The notes under the pieces were generated by a model. It saw only the letters and a list, made by a program, of their open reading frames with translations, ran no database searches and was not told where the DNA came from. Of a stretch of 64,000 nt of DNA, positions 1-8,501 are shown in pieces. Position 1 is the stretch's first letter, and each line of letters begins with the position of its first letter. The stretch covers positions 1 through 64,000 of the forward strand of contig NZ_JHXD01000020.1 of assembly GCF_000687715.1 (NCBI RefSeq), in the 5' to 3' direction. This DNA is from Xylanibacter ruminicola Ga6B6. GTDB lineage: Bacteria; Bacteroidota; Bacteroidia; Bacteroidales; Bacteroidaceae. Both the position numbers and the translations under genes were made by a program.

Positions 1-1
1 C

Positions 2-46
2 AATCAGCCCAGCAACCCAGGTAGTGGCGGCTCAGACATGAACTAA
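2..46 (+). CDS. C-terminal tail of an HU-like DNA-binding protein (partial)
   Basis: Only the last 14 codons are present, reading NQPSNPGSGGSDMN and then TAA; the rest lies left of the window. The Gly/Ser/Asn/Pro-rich tail and the smalltalk gene that follows match the usual Bacteroidales arrangement in which an HU-family DNA-binding protein with a disordered, low-complexity C-terminus precedes a smalltalk gene and often an amidase. The frame is clear, but the family assignment rests on this context and tail composition, not on any domain visible here. Confidence 0.5.
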   Translation, partial: NQPSNPGSGGSDMN

Positions 47-62
47 CGAAAGGAGGTGAGTT

Positions 63-164
63 ATGAGTAAGAAAGAAACCCTGAAGTTCATCATCCAGAT
101 GATTGCGAGTATCGCAACTGCGATTGTAACGGCACTGGGAGCTACCTCGTGTATGGGACTCTAA
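63..164 (+). CDS. smalltalk-family small protein
   Basis: A 33-residue peptide that starts MSKKETLKFIIQMI and ends GATSCMGL. It has a lysine-rich start, one hydrophobic helix (about residues 8-27) and the TSCM ending typical of the smalltalk family, very small Bacteroidetes proteins of unknown function found beside HU-like DNA-binding proteins and amidases. The ATG at 63 is preceded by GAAAGGAGGTGAG (48-60), an unusually strong Shine-Dalgarno for this phylum, which supports real translation. A strong terminator follows at 171. The late cysteine could be a lipid or membrane-associated residue, but that is a guess. Too short for ordinary gene callers. Confidence 0.82.
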   Translation: MSKKETLKFIIQMIASIATAIVTALGATSCMGL

Positions 165-170
165 GAAATC

Positions 171-208
171 ACCCTCAGGTTTCAAAGCGAAGCCTGAGGG
201 TATTTTTT
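171..208 (+). terminator. Rho-independent terminator after smalltalk gene
   Basis: ACCCTCAGG (171-179) pairs perfectly with CCTGAGGGT (193-201), followed by TATTTTTTG. It ends the HU/smalltalk unit and separates it from the opposing operon that finishes at 235. Confidence 0.85.
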
Positions 209-234
209 GTAGTCTGTTTATAACTGTAGGATGT

Positions 235-1785
235 TTATTCGATGGGATAATGCATCTCTACGGGACTATTATTGCAGGGCAGCTGTTTGTTGAGCTTGAT
301 CCAGCGGCTCCAACCGGTTGCCTTGTCGAATGCTAACTGCCCGTAGGTATCCTGCAGTGTAGATGGCCAGGTGCTTATCTCTGGTTCTGTTACGCCAGTG
401 GTGTATTTAGCCAATTTGCCGTCGGCATGGTAAATTTTGTATCCTTTCAGAATCTCAGGTTTTTCCCTATCATAGTCGTAAAAATAGTAGCTACCCTCTA
501 CGCCTAACATGATGCTGCAATCTACCGACAGACCTTTGTTCATCAGGAAATCGCTGCAATACTGACTTACCAGACAGTTGTTGAAAGCTGTTCCTATCTC
601 GAGAGCGAAATGATCATCGTAAACGTCGGGCAGTGCATCTGCTATGCTCTTGGCATAATCTACCAGATCGTAGCCCGGACGCTCGTTGTTAACCTTGAAG
701 GCGTATTTGGTGATGGTATCAATCTTTGCCTTATGGCTTTCGTCGGCGTAAGCGGCCACGAGTTTATCGGTAAACTCCTTGAACTTTGCACCAAAGGCAT
801 CGAGGGCGCTGGTGCGGGTAACGGTCATGTCGTGATAGTCCCACTTGGATTCTGTACTTCCCTGTGCAGCTTGTTTGGCAGCATCCTTGTCCCACTTATC
901 GACGCTGGCTTTGTTGAAGTTCTTCAGGGCTGTTTCTATGTCGCCAGTGTTCTTTGCCAACTCGTCGATCAGTACCGAATAGCTGCCACCTGCTCCAGGC
1001 ACTGTGAATGATGACAGGATAAAGTAGTTGGCAAGTTCCTTGAGTTCGAACTGATACTCGATGGTATTCATGAGGCAGGCATCGAGATAAATCACGTCCA
1101 TGTGAGCATTAGCACGACCGATGGCATACTTTAATGACGATGCGGTGAAGTGTTCGTTAGGGTTGTGGTTTTGGTCGTAGAGTACGCCTCGAGTTTGTGC
1201 CTGCGCATTAAATGTGAGGTCGTCGTGTGGCTGATAGCCGCCACCATGGTCGCTCACAATCAGGATGTAGTGCTTGGCAGGACAGGCTTTGGTGGCCCAG
1301 TTGATGAAGTTGGTGAGCGAATCGACATTGGCCACGTAGTTGTCCTTGGGGCCATAAATATACTCCTTGTTCAACAGAACATTTTCATTGGGGGCATTTA
1401 CGGTATTGTCGACGACGAAACGTACGGTCTGCAGTTCCATATCCTTAATAGCCTTTACGGTCTCGTCGGGCAGTTTTTCGTCAAGCATGTTGAACCAATA
1501 CTTCTGCATATCTTCGGCCGACGAGTACTTGTACTGGCAGGCTATCTTTACCTTACCGTAGCTTTCGGACTTGGCTTTGTAGAAATCCATCATGTTGCCC
1601 AAGATACCAATGTCGAGATTGCGACCTCCATAACCATATAACAGGATGGCATACTCGGTTTGCCCTGATGGACGGTCGGAACCAGCAGAATTATCATCAT
1701 TTACACAAGCGGTCATCACCGTCATAGTCATTACGCAGCAAAGAACGGCTGCAAGGGTTAATAGGTACTTTTTAGTCATAATCAT
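235..1785 (-). CDS. clostripain-related (C11) cysteine peptidase, lipoprotein
   Basis: 516 residues. The N-terminus is a signal peptide with lipobox VMTAC (Cys27), so the protein should be a lipoprotein of the periplasm or outer membrane. The peptidase C11 (clan CD) fold is recognised from SDHGGGY (catalytic His about 180) and DACLMNTIEY (catalytic Cys about 237), each after a hydrophobic strand as in clan CD enzymes; members cleave after basic residues, usually Arg or Lys. Residues 250-500 match the less conserved C11 C-terminal region. It is the last gene of a minus-strand operon, 17 bases after the MscS gene, whose first gene is a second C11 peptidase. A start at the third codon (MTKKYLL) is equally possible. 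Substrate unknown. Confidence 0.88.
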   Translation of the reverse strand: MIMTKKYLLTLAAVLCCVMTMTVMTACVNDDNSAGSDRPSGQTEYAILLYGYGGRNLDIGILGNMMDFYKAKSESYGKVKIACQYKYSSAEDMQKYWFNMLDEKLPDETVKAIKDMELQTVRFVVDNTVNAPNENVLLNKEYIYGPKDNYVANVDSLTNFINWATKACPAKHYILIVSDHGGGYQPHDDLTFNAQAQTRGVLYDQNHNPNEHFTASSLKYAIGRANAHMDVIYLDACLMNTIEYQFELKELANYFILSSFTVPGAGGSYSVLIDELAKNTGDIETALKNFNKASVDKWDKDAAKQAAQGSTESKWDYHDMTVTRTSALDAFGAKFKEFTDKLVAAYADESHKAKIDTITKYAFKVNNERPGYDLVDYAKSIADALPDVYDDHFALEIGTAFNNCLVSQYCSDFLMNKGLSVDCSIMLGVEGSYYFYDYDREKPEILKGYKIYHADGKLAKYTTGVTEPEISTWPSTLQDTYGQLAFDKATGWSRWIKLNKQLPCNNSPVEMHYPIE

Positions 1786-1801
1786 AAAAGGTTAGTTAAA
1801 C

Positions 1802-4471
1802 TTATTTTTCTTCGTTTGAAATCAAGTGTACATCGCACTGAGGGAAGGCGATGGTGATGCCCGCGGCGTTGAGGGCCTCGTAGATCACCTCCTTGGCACG
1901 ATCACGATAACCAATCTGCTCGGCCACCAACACATACTGTTTCACATTGATGTCAACAGCACTGTCGCTCATATTTCCCACAACCACATAAACACCGTAC
2001 TTGGGATCCACAATATCCCGTCCGTATTTATCCTTGGTACACATCTTCTGCATCGCCTCAACCAACACCTCACGCACATGCTGCACCGAGGTTCCGTAAG
2101 CCACACCCACGGTGATAATCGTCAACTCATACGAGTTGTTACGCGTCAGGTTGTTGAAGTTCTTACCAAACAGCGACGAGTTGAGGAACGACATCTCCGT
2201 GCCCTCGATAGTCTCGGCCTGCACACACTGGTAATTGATGGCCGTTACCTTACCACGGATACCATCGCACTCTATCCAGTCGCCTACACGCAGTCGTCCA
2301 CCCATCAGCTGTATGCCGTAAATAAAGTTGTTGATCACATCCTTGAGCGCCAGACCGACACCAGCCGACAGACCTCCCGCTATCAGTCCTAACGACCCCG
2401 TAGGAATCTGCCATTCCGTGATAACCACCAAAGCAAACACCATCCAGATAAACACACTGATGATACTGTTGCCCAACGACAGGTTGATTTCGTTCGGACG
2501 GATGGAATCACGGTTATGCTTACGCATAAAAGTAACGTAACGGGCATACTGCCAGATGGCGTGTACGGCCCTGCTGACGTAACGCAAGACGTAGAAGAGT
2601 ATCAGCAGATAGATGATACTCTGGGCCGATATGCTCAACGTCTCCACATCGTTCATGTCGGTGAGATGGATAAACGGTCGTTCGTAGAAGCGTACAAACA
2701 GATCGTCGAAGTCGAAGATGCCCAACGACAGGCGCACACACAACGGCAACGAGAGCAGCACAATGCAGGGAATGGCCACCTGACGAATCAGGTCGTAGAA
2801 CCACGTAGCACCAAACAACAGCTGCTCACGATCTTCGCCCGAAACATAGGTAATGCGATTGCGCAGACTGTCAACACGCTTGTCGATCCAGCGTTCTTTG
2901 TAGCGGTTCATCAGGTCGCGTATGCACACCACGGTGAGCCAGGCTGCCAACAGGAAATACCACCACACCAGGATGAGCAATGCCACAAAGGTATAGCCCA
3001 TAAACGCGAACCCAAAGGACACCAGATAAACGGCCAATGCCCACCAGCCCAAGGTGCGGTCGATTGATGTGGCCTTACTGCCCAACCAGATACAGCAGCA
3101 CAACTGCCAGATAACAATTAGCAGCAGGATGGGTGGAAACAGCAGCACCATCAGCTTGTCGGGCATAAAGGTGATACGGCACGAGATAATCATCAGCACC
3201 ACCAGGAAGGTAGCCGAATAGAGCATGATGCCCTGTCGGAACTGCTCGGGCCTTACGCGCAGCAACAACGAGCCCGTGATGGCAATCAGCAGCCACAGGA
3301 AGGTGTTGATATGCGCCACACCCAGATTGATATATTCGTCGCCATACAGCGAGAATCCGAACACCACGAAGTAAATAAAGGTGCCTAGCAGTATCGAGAT
3401 GATAGACAGCTTGCGCTTCGGCACATAGCGCTTCAGTCTTGTATAACGGTAGAGCAGCCATAGTACGAGCAGGGCCAACGCCCAGAACAATACCAGTCCC
3501 ACCAGCTGTACGATACATACGACGACCAGCATGGTATTCTCGGCCTTACTCGAAAAGTGCTGTAAGAACGCGATATCATCCTCGTCGTCGTCATCCAAAT
3601 CGCTTTCATCCATCCCGTCGCTCAGTTCCTTCAGGCTGTACTGTCCCCGCAAGTCAACATTGGTTTTATTCCAATAATAACCAGGGTTGGCCATAATGTC
3701 CAAAAACGGCGTCTGTCCGTCCACAAAGATATAGCGTTCCAGTGCCTGATAGCGCTGCTCGGCATAGTCGTAGGTCTCCTTCAGTCGCAGGTATGCCTCC
3801 TGATAGTGCGTACTGTCGGCCACTATGGTAGCACGGTTACTGGCGTTCATCTTCAGTATCTCTGACACGAAGAAGATACACGAGTCGCGATATGCCTCGC
3901 CTATCGAATCCAGCACAAAGGGGGCAGATAGCGAATCCTTGAAGGCAATCCTGATAACCTCTTTTTCCAGCAATGAGAGCGAGTCGGAAAGATGCACATC
4001 GAGCGAGTCGTTACGGTACAACAAGCTGTCGGGCAGAATCTCCATCTCTATCTCCTTCATCATCGGCGGCAGTCGTCGCAGGGCCTCAATCAGTCGGGCA
4101 TTGCGGTCAATCTCGTAGTTCAAACTGTTCACAATCCGGTCGTACGGGCGTCGGTCTTTACTGAAGTCCTTGTAGTTGGCCGTCACTTTCTTCAGCGCGT
4201 AGGCCAGATCGAACGTCATCTCCTGTTCCTGGGTGTAGAGCAGGATCGAGAGCTCGTTCGACTCGGTAATCACGTTGATCATCCGCTTATGCTGACGATC
4301 AAAATCCTCGTTAAAGCGCTTCTGCGCATCCGAGCGCTGCATAAAGGTTGCCTGCAACTCCGTACAAAGGTCTTTCAGCGTGTTGGTCAACGACCTTCCG
4401 CTCACCACAGCCATCAGCGGCAGCGAGCACACGCACAGAGCGAGAATGATTGTGAACAGTTGTTTTTTCAT
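1802..4471 (-). CDS. large MscS-family mechanosensitive channel
   Basis: 889 residues, far longer than E. coli MscS (286). It has a signal peptide, then a predicted periplasmic, helical, charged domain (about 25-305) with an acidic run near 293-300 (SDLDDDDEDD), several transmembrane helices (about 315-640), and a C-terminal MscS core (about 660-880). The pore helix region reads GLIAGGLSAGVGLALKD, followed by the beta domain VGDWIECDGIRGKVTAIN, both typical of MscS. The architecture resembles MscK/YbiO-type large channels of the inner membrane that open on membrane tension. It lies between two C11 peptidase genes with gaps of 12 and 17 bases, so co-expression is very likely. Confidence 0.92.
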   Translation of the reverse strand: MKKQLFTIILALCVCSLPLMAVVSGRSLTNTLKDLCTELQATFMQRSDAQKRFNEDFDRQHKRMINVITESNELSILLYTQEQEMTFDLAYALKKVTANYKDFSKDRRPYDRIVNSLNYEIDRNARLIEALRRLPPMMKEIEMEILPDSLLYRNDSLDVHLSDSLSLLEKEVIRIAFKDSLSAPFVLDSIGEAYRDSCIFFVSEILKMNASNRATIVADSTHYQEAYLRLKETYDYAEQRYQALERYIFVDGQTPFLDIMANPGYYWNKTNVDLRGQYSLKELSDGMDESDLDDDDEDDIAFLQHFSSKAENTMLVVVCIVQLVGLVLFWALALLVLWLLYRYTRLKRYVPKRKLSIISILLGTFIYFVVFGFSLYGDEYINLGVAHINTFLWLLIAITGSLLLRVRPEQFRQGIMLYSATFLVVLMIISCRITFMPDKLMVLLFPPILLLIVIWQLCCCIWLGSKATSIDRTLGWWALAVYLVSFGFAFMGYTFVALLILVWWYFLLAAWLTVVCIRDLMNRYKERWIDKRVDSLRNRITYVSGEDREQLLFGATWFYDLIRQVAIPCIVLLSLPLCVRLSLGIFDFDDLFVRFYERPFIHLTDMNDVETLSISAQSIIYLLILFYVLRYVSRAVHAIWQYARYVTFMRKHNRDSIRPNEINLSLGNSIISVFIWMVFALVVITEWQIPTGSLGLIAGGLSAGVGLALKDVINNFIYGIQLMGGRLRVGDWIECDGIRGKVTAINYQCVQAETIEGTEMSFLNSSLFGKNFNNLTRNNSYELTIITVGVAYGTSVQHVREVLVEAMQKMCTKDKYGRDIVDPKYGVYVVVGNMSDSAVDINVKQYVLVAEQIGYRDRAKEVIYEALNAAGITIAFPQCDVHLISNEEK

Positions 4472-4482
4472 TGTCAGAGATA

Positions 4483-6288
4483 TTATTCTAATTTACCGCC
4501 TCCACCTTTCTGTGGATTGCTGTCCAGGTACTGCTCGTTGGTATTGAGCCAGTTGCCCCACCCCGTCAGCTTGTGGAAGTCGCACTTCTCGTAACCCACA
4601 TTGTAGTTGTTCAAGGCTTTTAACTCCGGAATATTCGTCATGTAGTCGAAGGTGTAGAAGAGTTTACTCATCAGGCAGATGCTCAGCGTATAGTGATCCA
4701 GATGCTCCTTACTGTTGTTCACATCACGATAGTATACAAAAGCCTCGTCGAAGGCCTTGTCCATCGCAGCCGAGATGGTCTTCAGCTCAGCATCGTCGGT
4801 TTCCTTAGCCAGCAGCTGGGCATAGTTGGCGATGTCGAAGAATGGGTTAAAGAACTCGTTTTTTTGTGCATCGATAGGCTGGAAACGATACACGCCCTTG
4901 GTGGCGCGATCGATGGCCTCCTTCTGTGTGGGATAGAGTGCCAGAATGCGGTCGCACAGCTGCTTGGCTGCATCGATGATGGGCTCGAACTTATCGGTGC
5001 GAATCATCTTGTAGTCGCCGTTAGCGTAATCATTATTGGCTTCGTCTACATAACTGTTCTGCCATTCAGGTGTACAGCGTTCAAACATCAGGTTGCCAGC
5101 CTTCTCGGCATCGCCTGTTTCTATAAGGCCGCGAATAAATTCCATCATCAGTTCGCCTCCGCTACTCAGTATATGGGCTGAAGCAAAAATGTAGTCGGCA
5201 AAACTACGTGCCTGTGTCAGTGTCTCGATATTGCCCATATAGCAGTTGTGGAACATCAGCGTGTTAAACTTCTCGATACCCGCAGCCTTCATGGCATCGT
5301 TCATTTCGTACATGTCCATCCACTCGTCATCTACCCACTCGTCGGCCATCACACCACGGGTCGTACCACGAGTCTGCTGTACTTCGTATTTGCCTGGCAC
5401 ATCGTACAGGGCATCAAAGCCCGAACCGTGGCCCCAGATGGCCATCACGTAATCCTCGGCTGGGCACTGCAGACTGCTGAACTCCAAGAACATACGCATG
5501 GTGTTAGGGTTGCATATCTTCAGCTGCTTAGCTTCCTCGCCCATGCCGATAGCCTGCATGCCACTTTCCTTAATCTTGTTCAGGTCGGTCTTGTCGGTCA
5601 GCTCAAACCACACGATATCGCCAGGCTCTGCATATTTGCCCGTAAAGGCCTTTCCTTTATCCGGCTGGTCCTTACCATATTTATACATGCACACCACGCG
5701 CACGTTGTTGTGGTCGGTCAGGTACTGCTGTAGCCTCTCCCATAAGCCCTGTTCTATAATCTCATCCATGGTGCCACCCGCATTGCCATATACAAACACG
5801 GTGTATTTGGCCGGCTGCGGCACGTCGATCATCTCATCGTCGTTGCTCCAGGTGTCGAACATGGCAGCCATATCGCTGGTGGTTTTCTTGAAAGTCAGAC
5901 TGATGTCATCGCCATCACCAAAACTCAGCTCGTCGCCCTCCAACTGCCATTTGGCGTTCATCACCTCGCGGTCGTTCGGGGTCATCGTCAGCACACCGCT
6001 GGCCGATGCCGTGTAGGTAAAGTCAATCTTCTCGCAACCGATGGCATCATCCTCCAAGGTATAGTAGATACGGGTGCTGCCCGTACCGTCGGCCTTAAAC
6101 TCGGTGTTCTGCCATGTCTTACCATAGTTCCACTTGGCATAGGTCATCCCCGACACATCCGAGAACCAGCTGCCCACAATCCTGCGGTCGATACCTTTTG
6201 CAGGGTTATCACTACTGTCGTTAGTACACGCCACAAAGCTCAGCATGAAACATGCCAATAGCATCAATTGTTTTAGGTTTGTTTTCAT
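4483..6288 (-). CDS. clostripain-related (C11) peptidase with N-terminal lipocalin-like domain, lipoprotein
   Basis: 601 residues. Signal peptide with lipobox SFVAC (Cys21). Residues about 33-135 (IVGSWFSDVSG, then alternating beta-strands) look like the lipocalin-like/DUF4923-type domain common in Bacteroidales lipoproteins. The C11 domain follows, with IWGHGSGFDAL (His about 287) and LMFHNCYMGN (Cys about 349) as the predicted catalytic pair. It is the promoter-proximal gene of the C11-MscS-C11 operon; a good TTTG/TATATTTG promoter lies just upstream. The two peptidases differ in N-terminal architecture and motif context (SDHGGG/LDAC versus WGHGSG/FHNC), so they are not a simple recent tandem duplication. 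Confidence 0.87.
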   Translation of the reverse strand: MKTNLKQLMLLACFMLSFVACTNDSSDNPAKGIDRRIVGSWFSDVSGMTYAKWNYGKTWQNTEFKADGTGSTRIYYTLEDDAIGCEKIDFTYTASASGVLTMTPNDREVMNAKWQLEGDELSFGDGDDISLTFKKTTSDMAAMFDTWSNDDEMIDVPQPAKYTVFVYGNAGGTMDEIIEQGLWERLQQYLTDHNNVRVVCMYKYGKDQPDKGKAFTGKYAEPGDIVWFELTDKTDLNKIKESGMQAIGMGEEAKQLKICNPNTMRMFLEFSSLQCPAEDYVMAIWGHGSGFDALYDVPGKYEVQQTRGTTRGVMADEWVDDEWMDMYEMNDAMKAAGIEKFNTLMFHNCYMGNIETLTQARSFADYIFASAHILSSGGELMMEFIRGLIETGDAEKAGNLMFERCTPEWQNSYVDEANNDYANGDYKMIRTDKFEPIIDAAKQLCDRILALYPTQKEAIDRATKGVYRFQPIDAQKNEFFNPFFDIANYAQLLAKETDDAELKTISAAMDKAFDEAFVYYRDVNNSKEHLDHYTLSICLMSKLFYTFDYMTNIPELKALNNYNVGYEKCDFHKLTGWGNWLNTNEQYLDSNPQKGGGGKLE

Positions 6289-6618
6289 AATGGTATTACT
6301 TTAATATTTACTTGTTGTTATTAGTATCATGCCGCAAATATAAGAAATAATTCGTAAAGTTCCAACTTTTTGTGGATAAAAATATTGCTGCCAGGAGCTG
6401 ATGCCTGACATCAAATAAAACATCACCGCTTCAGGGCGGTGATGATATTTTGGATGAGTTGGGGTGAGTTATAGGGAGTGGCTGGGTTGATTATTATGGT
6501 TATAAAATTAATTTGCGTGCAAAAATAGTAAAAAAAGTTGGAATGGTGTAATGTTATTACGATTTTTTGTATCTTTGCAGGCGAAAATTAGATTTTTAAT
6601 ATTAACAAACCATAAGTT
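6289..6618. other. 330-base divergent intergenic region
   Basis: Holds the minus promoter above, a perfect nine-pair hairpin CATCACCGC/GCGGTGATG (6421-6444) followed by a short T-rich run, and TATCTTTG (6570-6577), the probable -7 box for the thioredoxin gene at 6619 (no good -33 box). The hairpin terminates no visible gene because both neighbours are transcribed away from it. No coding sequence is apparent. Confidence 0.6.
6335..6366 (-). promoter_or_regulatory. promoter of the C11-MscS-C11 operon
   Basis: On the minus strand TATATTTG (-7 box, 6335-6342) is preceded at 20 bases by TTG (-33 box, 6363-6365). This matches the Bacteroidetes RpoD consensus and leaves a leader of about 40 bases. 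Confidence 0.75.
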
Positions 6619-7614
6619 ATGAAAAAGGTATTATTGGCAGCTGCTGTGATGATGGCTGCAGGGGCTAAGGCCCAACAGGTAAACTACACCGTAAATGGTG
6701 TGAGTAAGGATAACGGCGCTAAGGTGGTAGTGATTGACACTCAGGCACGTAAGATGGAGAATGCGACGGTTGAGAACGGCAAGTTCAGCATCAGCGGTAC
6801 AGCCGAGAAGAATGCGTTGCTGATAATCAGAAACAGTAGCGTTAGCTGGATGATGCCCATTATCAACGATGGCACACCTATCACCGTGAACCTGAACGAC
6901 ACTACCGTAACAGGATCGGCCCAGAACGAGCGTCTGGTGCGCTACGATATCGACATGAATGCGGCCTACGGCAAACTGGGTGTAAAGGCTGGATTGGAGA
7001 AGATTTATACCGACGAGGTGAACACCATGATTCCTGTGGCTTTTGTGGAGCAGTATCTGGAGGAATTCGGACTGGAGAAGCTGCAGAAGATTATGGCTAA
7101 CAAGCCTGTTTGGGCTAATCACCCCGCCGTGCAGAGCGCTATTAAGGAGTACGAGTTTGAGCAGGCCGACAGAGCTAAGAAGGCTGCCTACATTGGTAAG
7201 CAGTTTACCGACCTGGAGGAGGCTGATGCCGACGGCAACATGCACAAGCTGAGCGAGTACGTGGGCAAAGGCAAATGGGTGCTGGTAGATTTCTGGGCTT
7301 CGTGGTGCGCTCCTTGTCGCGCTGAGATGCCTAACGTGGTGAAGGCTTACGAGAAGTATCACGATAAGGGCTTTGATATCGTAGGACTGTCGTTCGACAA
7401 CAGAAAGGAGCCTTGGGTAAAGGCTATCACCGACCTGAAGATGCCTTGGACTCATCTGTCGGACCTGAAAGGTTGGAAGACAGTAGCTGCAGGTACCTAC
7501 GAGGTGAACAGCATTCCTGACAACCTGCTGATCGACCCACAGGGTAAGATTGTGGCTCGCGGCTTGCGCGCACAGGGCCTGCAGGACAAACTGAAGGAGA
7601 TTTTCGGCGAATAA
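6619..7614 (+). CDS. TlpA-like thioredoxin-family protein with DUF4369-like N-terminal domain
   Basis: 331 residues. Signal peptide ending near AGAKAQQ, then a beta-rich region (about 22-190) like the DUF4369 domain found in front of Bacteroidetes extracytoplasmic thioredoxins, then an AhpC/TSA-TlpA thioredoxin domain (about 195-330). The active site is WASWCAPCRAEMP, a CxxC redox centre, with the family cis-proline segment SIPDNLLID. It probably acts as a periplasmic or outer-envelope thiol reductase. pgeF begins 11 bases after the stop, so the two are likely cotranscribed. A -7 box TATCTTTG lies 40 bases upstream. Confidence 0.9.
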   Translation: MKKVLLAAAVMMAAGAKAQQVNYTVNGVSKDNGAKVVVIDTQARKMENATVENGKFSISGTAEKNALLIIRNSSVSWMMPIINDGTPITVNLNDTTVTGSAQNERLVRYDIDMNAAYGKLGVKAGLEKIYTDEVNTMIPVAFVEQYLEEFGLEKLQKIMANKPVWANHPAVQSAIKEYEFEQADRAKKAAYIGKQFTDLEEADADGNMHKLSEYVGKGKWVLVDFWASWCAPCRAEMPNVVKAYEKYHDKGFDIVGLSFDNRKEPWVKAITDLKMPWTHLSDLKGWKTVAAGTYEVNSIPDNLLIDPQGKIVARGLRAQGLQDKLKEIFGE

Positions 7615-7625
7615 AAACCAACGGC

Positions 7626-8372
7626 ATGCTACATCTGCAGAAAGAACACGACATCATTGCCTTCTCGACCGAGCGAGGCTTTGTGGATATGGACGAACCT
7701 TACCAGGGGTTTAACATTACCTGGTATACCGACGACGATGCGCAGCACGTAGCCGATTGCCGACGCGACATGTGCCAGATGCTGGAGATTGACGACCAGC
7801 ATCTGGTGCTGCCACGTCAGGTACACGACACGAAGGTGGCTGAGGTAACGCCCCAGAACCTGGGCGACCGCTTTGAGGGTATCGACGCCCTGATCACTAC
7901 CCTGCCCCGCACCTGCATCGGCGTATCAACAGCCGACTGTGTGCCTATACTTATGTATGATGCACGCACGCGCGCGATAGCAGCTGCCCACGCGGGATGG
8001 CGAGGCACTGTGGCTCGTATCGGCCGCAAAACCATCGAGGCCATGCAGCAGCGATACGGCACGAAACCCGAAGACCTGAAGGTTGTGATAGGTCCCAGCA
8101 TCGGTCCTGATGCCTTTGAGGTGGGCGACGAGGTGTACGACGCCTTTGCACAGGCCGGTTTCGACATGAACCGCATAGCCTTTAAGCGTAACGGCAAGTG
8201 GCACATCGACCTTTGGCAGGCCAATGCGCTGGATATACAGCTGATGGGCGTAATCGAAAAACACATTGAAACAGCCGCTGTTTGTACCTATGAGCACTAC
8301 GACCAGTTTTTCTCGGCCAGGCGCCTGGGTATAAAAAGTGGAAGAATTTATACGGGAATTATGATAAAATGA
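7626..8372 (+). CDS. pgeF: peptidoglycan editing factor PgeF (YfiH/laccase-domain family)
   Basis: 248 residues, normal for the family. Conserved zinc-binding and active-site motifs are present: STADCVPILMYD, AAAHAGWRGTVARIG (the HAGWRG signature) and the late CTYEHYDQFFSARR. Known members prevent or correct misincorporation of L-serine in UDP-MurNAc peptides and have purine nucleoside phosphorylase-like activity in vitro. The ATG at 7626 follows the thioredoxin stop closely, so it is the second gene of a two-gene unit. No convincing terminator is visible before the threonine operon promoter at 8402. Confidence 0.92.
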   Translation: MLHLQKEHDIIAFSTERGFVDMDEPYQGFNITWYTDDDAQHVADCRRDMCQMLEIDDQHLVLPRQVHDTKVAEVTPQNLGDRFEGIDALITTLPRTCIGVSTADCVPILMYDARTRAIAAAHAGWRGTVARIGRKTIEAMQQRYGTKPEDLKVVIGPSIGPDAFEVGDEVYDAFAQAGFDMNRIAFKRNGKWHIDLWQANALDIQLMGVIEKHIETAAVCTYEHYDQFFSARRLGIKSGRIYTGIMIK

Positions 8373-8401
8373 AAGTAAATGACTAAAAATTCTTTCAGAA
8401 A

Positions 8402-8433
8402 TTTGGCCATTTGCTTAAAAACACTTACCTTTG
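8402..8433 (+). promoter_or_regulatory. promoter of the threonine operon
   Basis: TTTG (8402-8405), 20 bases, then TACCTTTG (8426-8433): a full match to the Bacteroidetes promoter consensus. The leader of about 60 bases contains no recognisable Thr-rich attenuator peptide. Confidence 0.85.
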
Positions 8434-8501
8434 CAGCGCCAGTGGATGAAGCCCTGCTTGTTTAAGGGTACCGCTAAAGGCAAGATAAATTGCATAGGAA
8501 T

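Noticed and set aside
235..6288. Considered the C11-MscS-C11 operon as an anti-phage defence system
   Set aside because: Both peptidases are exported lipoproteins, and the unit sits next to housekeeping genes, not other defence genes; an envelope role is likelier.
8434..8501. Leader of the threonine operon considered for a riboswitch or attenuator
   Set aside because: Too short and lacks a Thr/Ile-rich peptide or a terminator hairpin.
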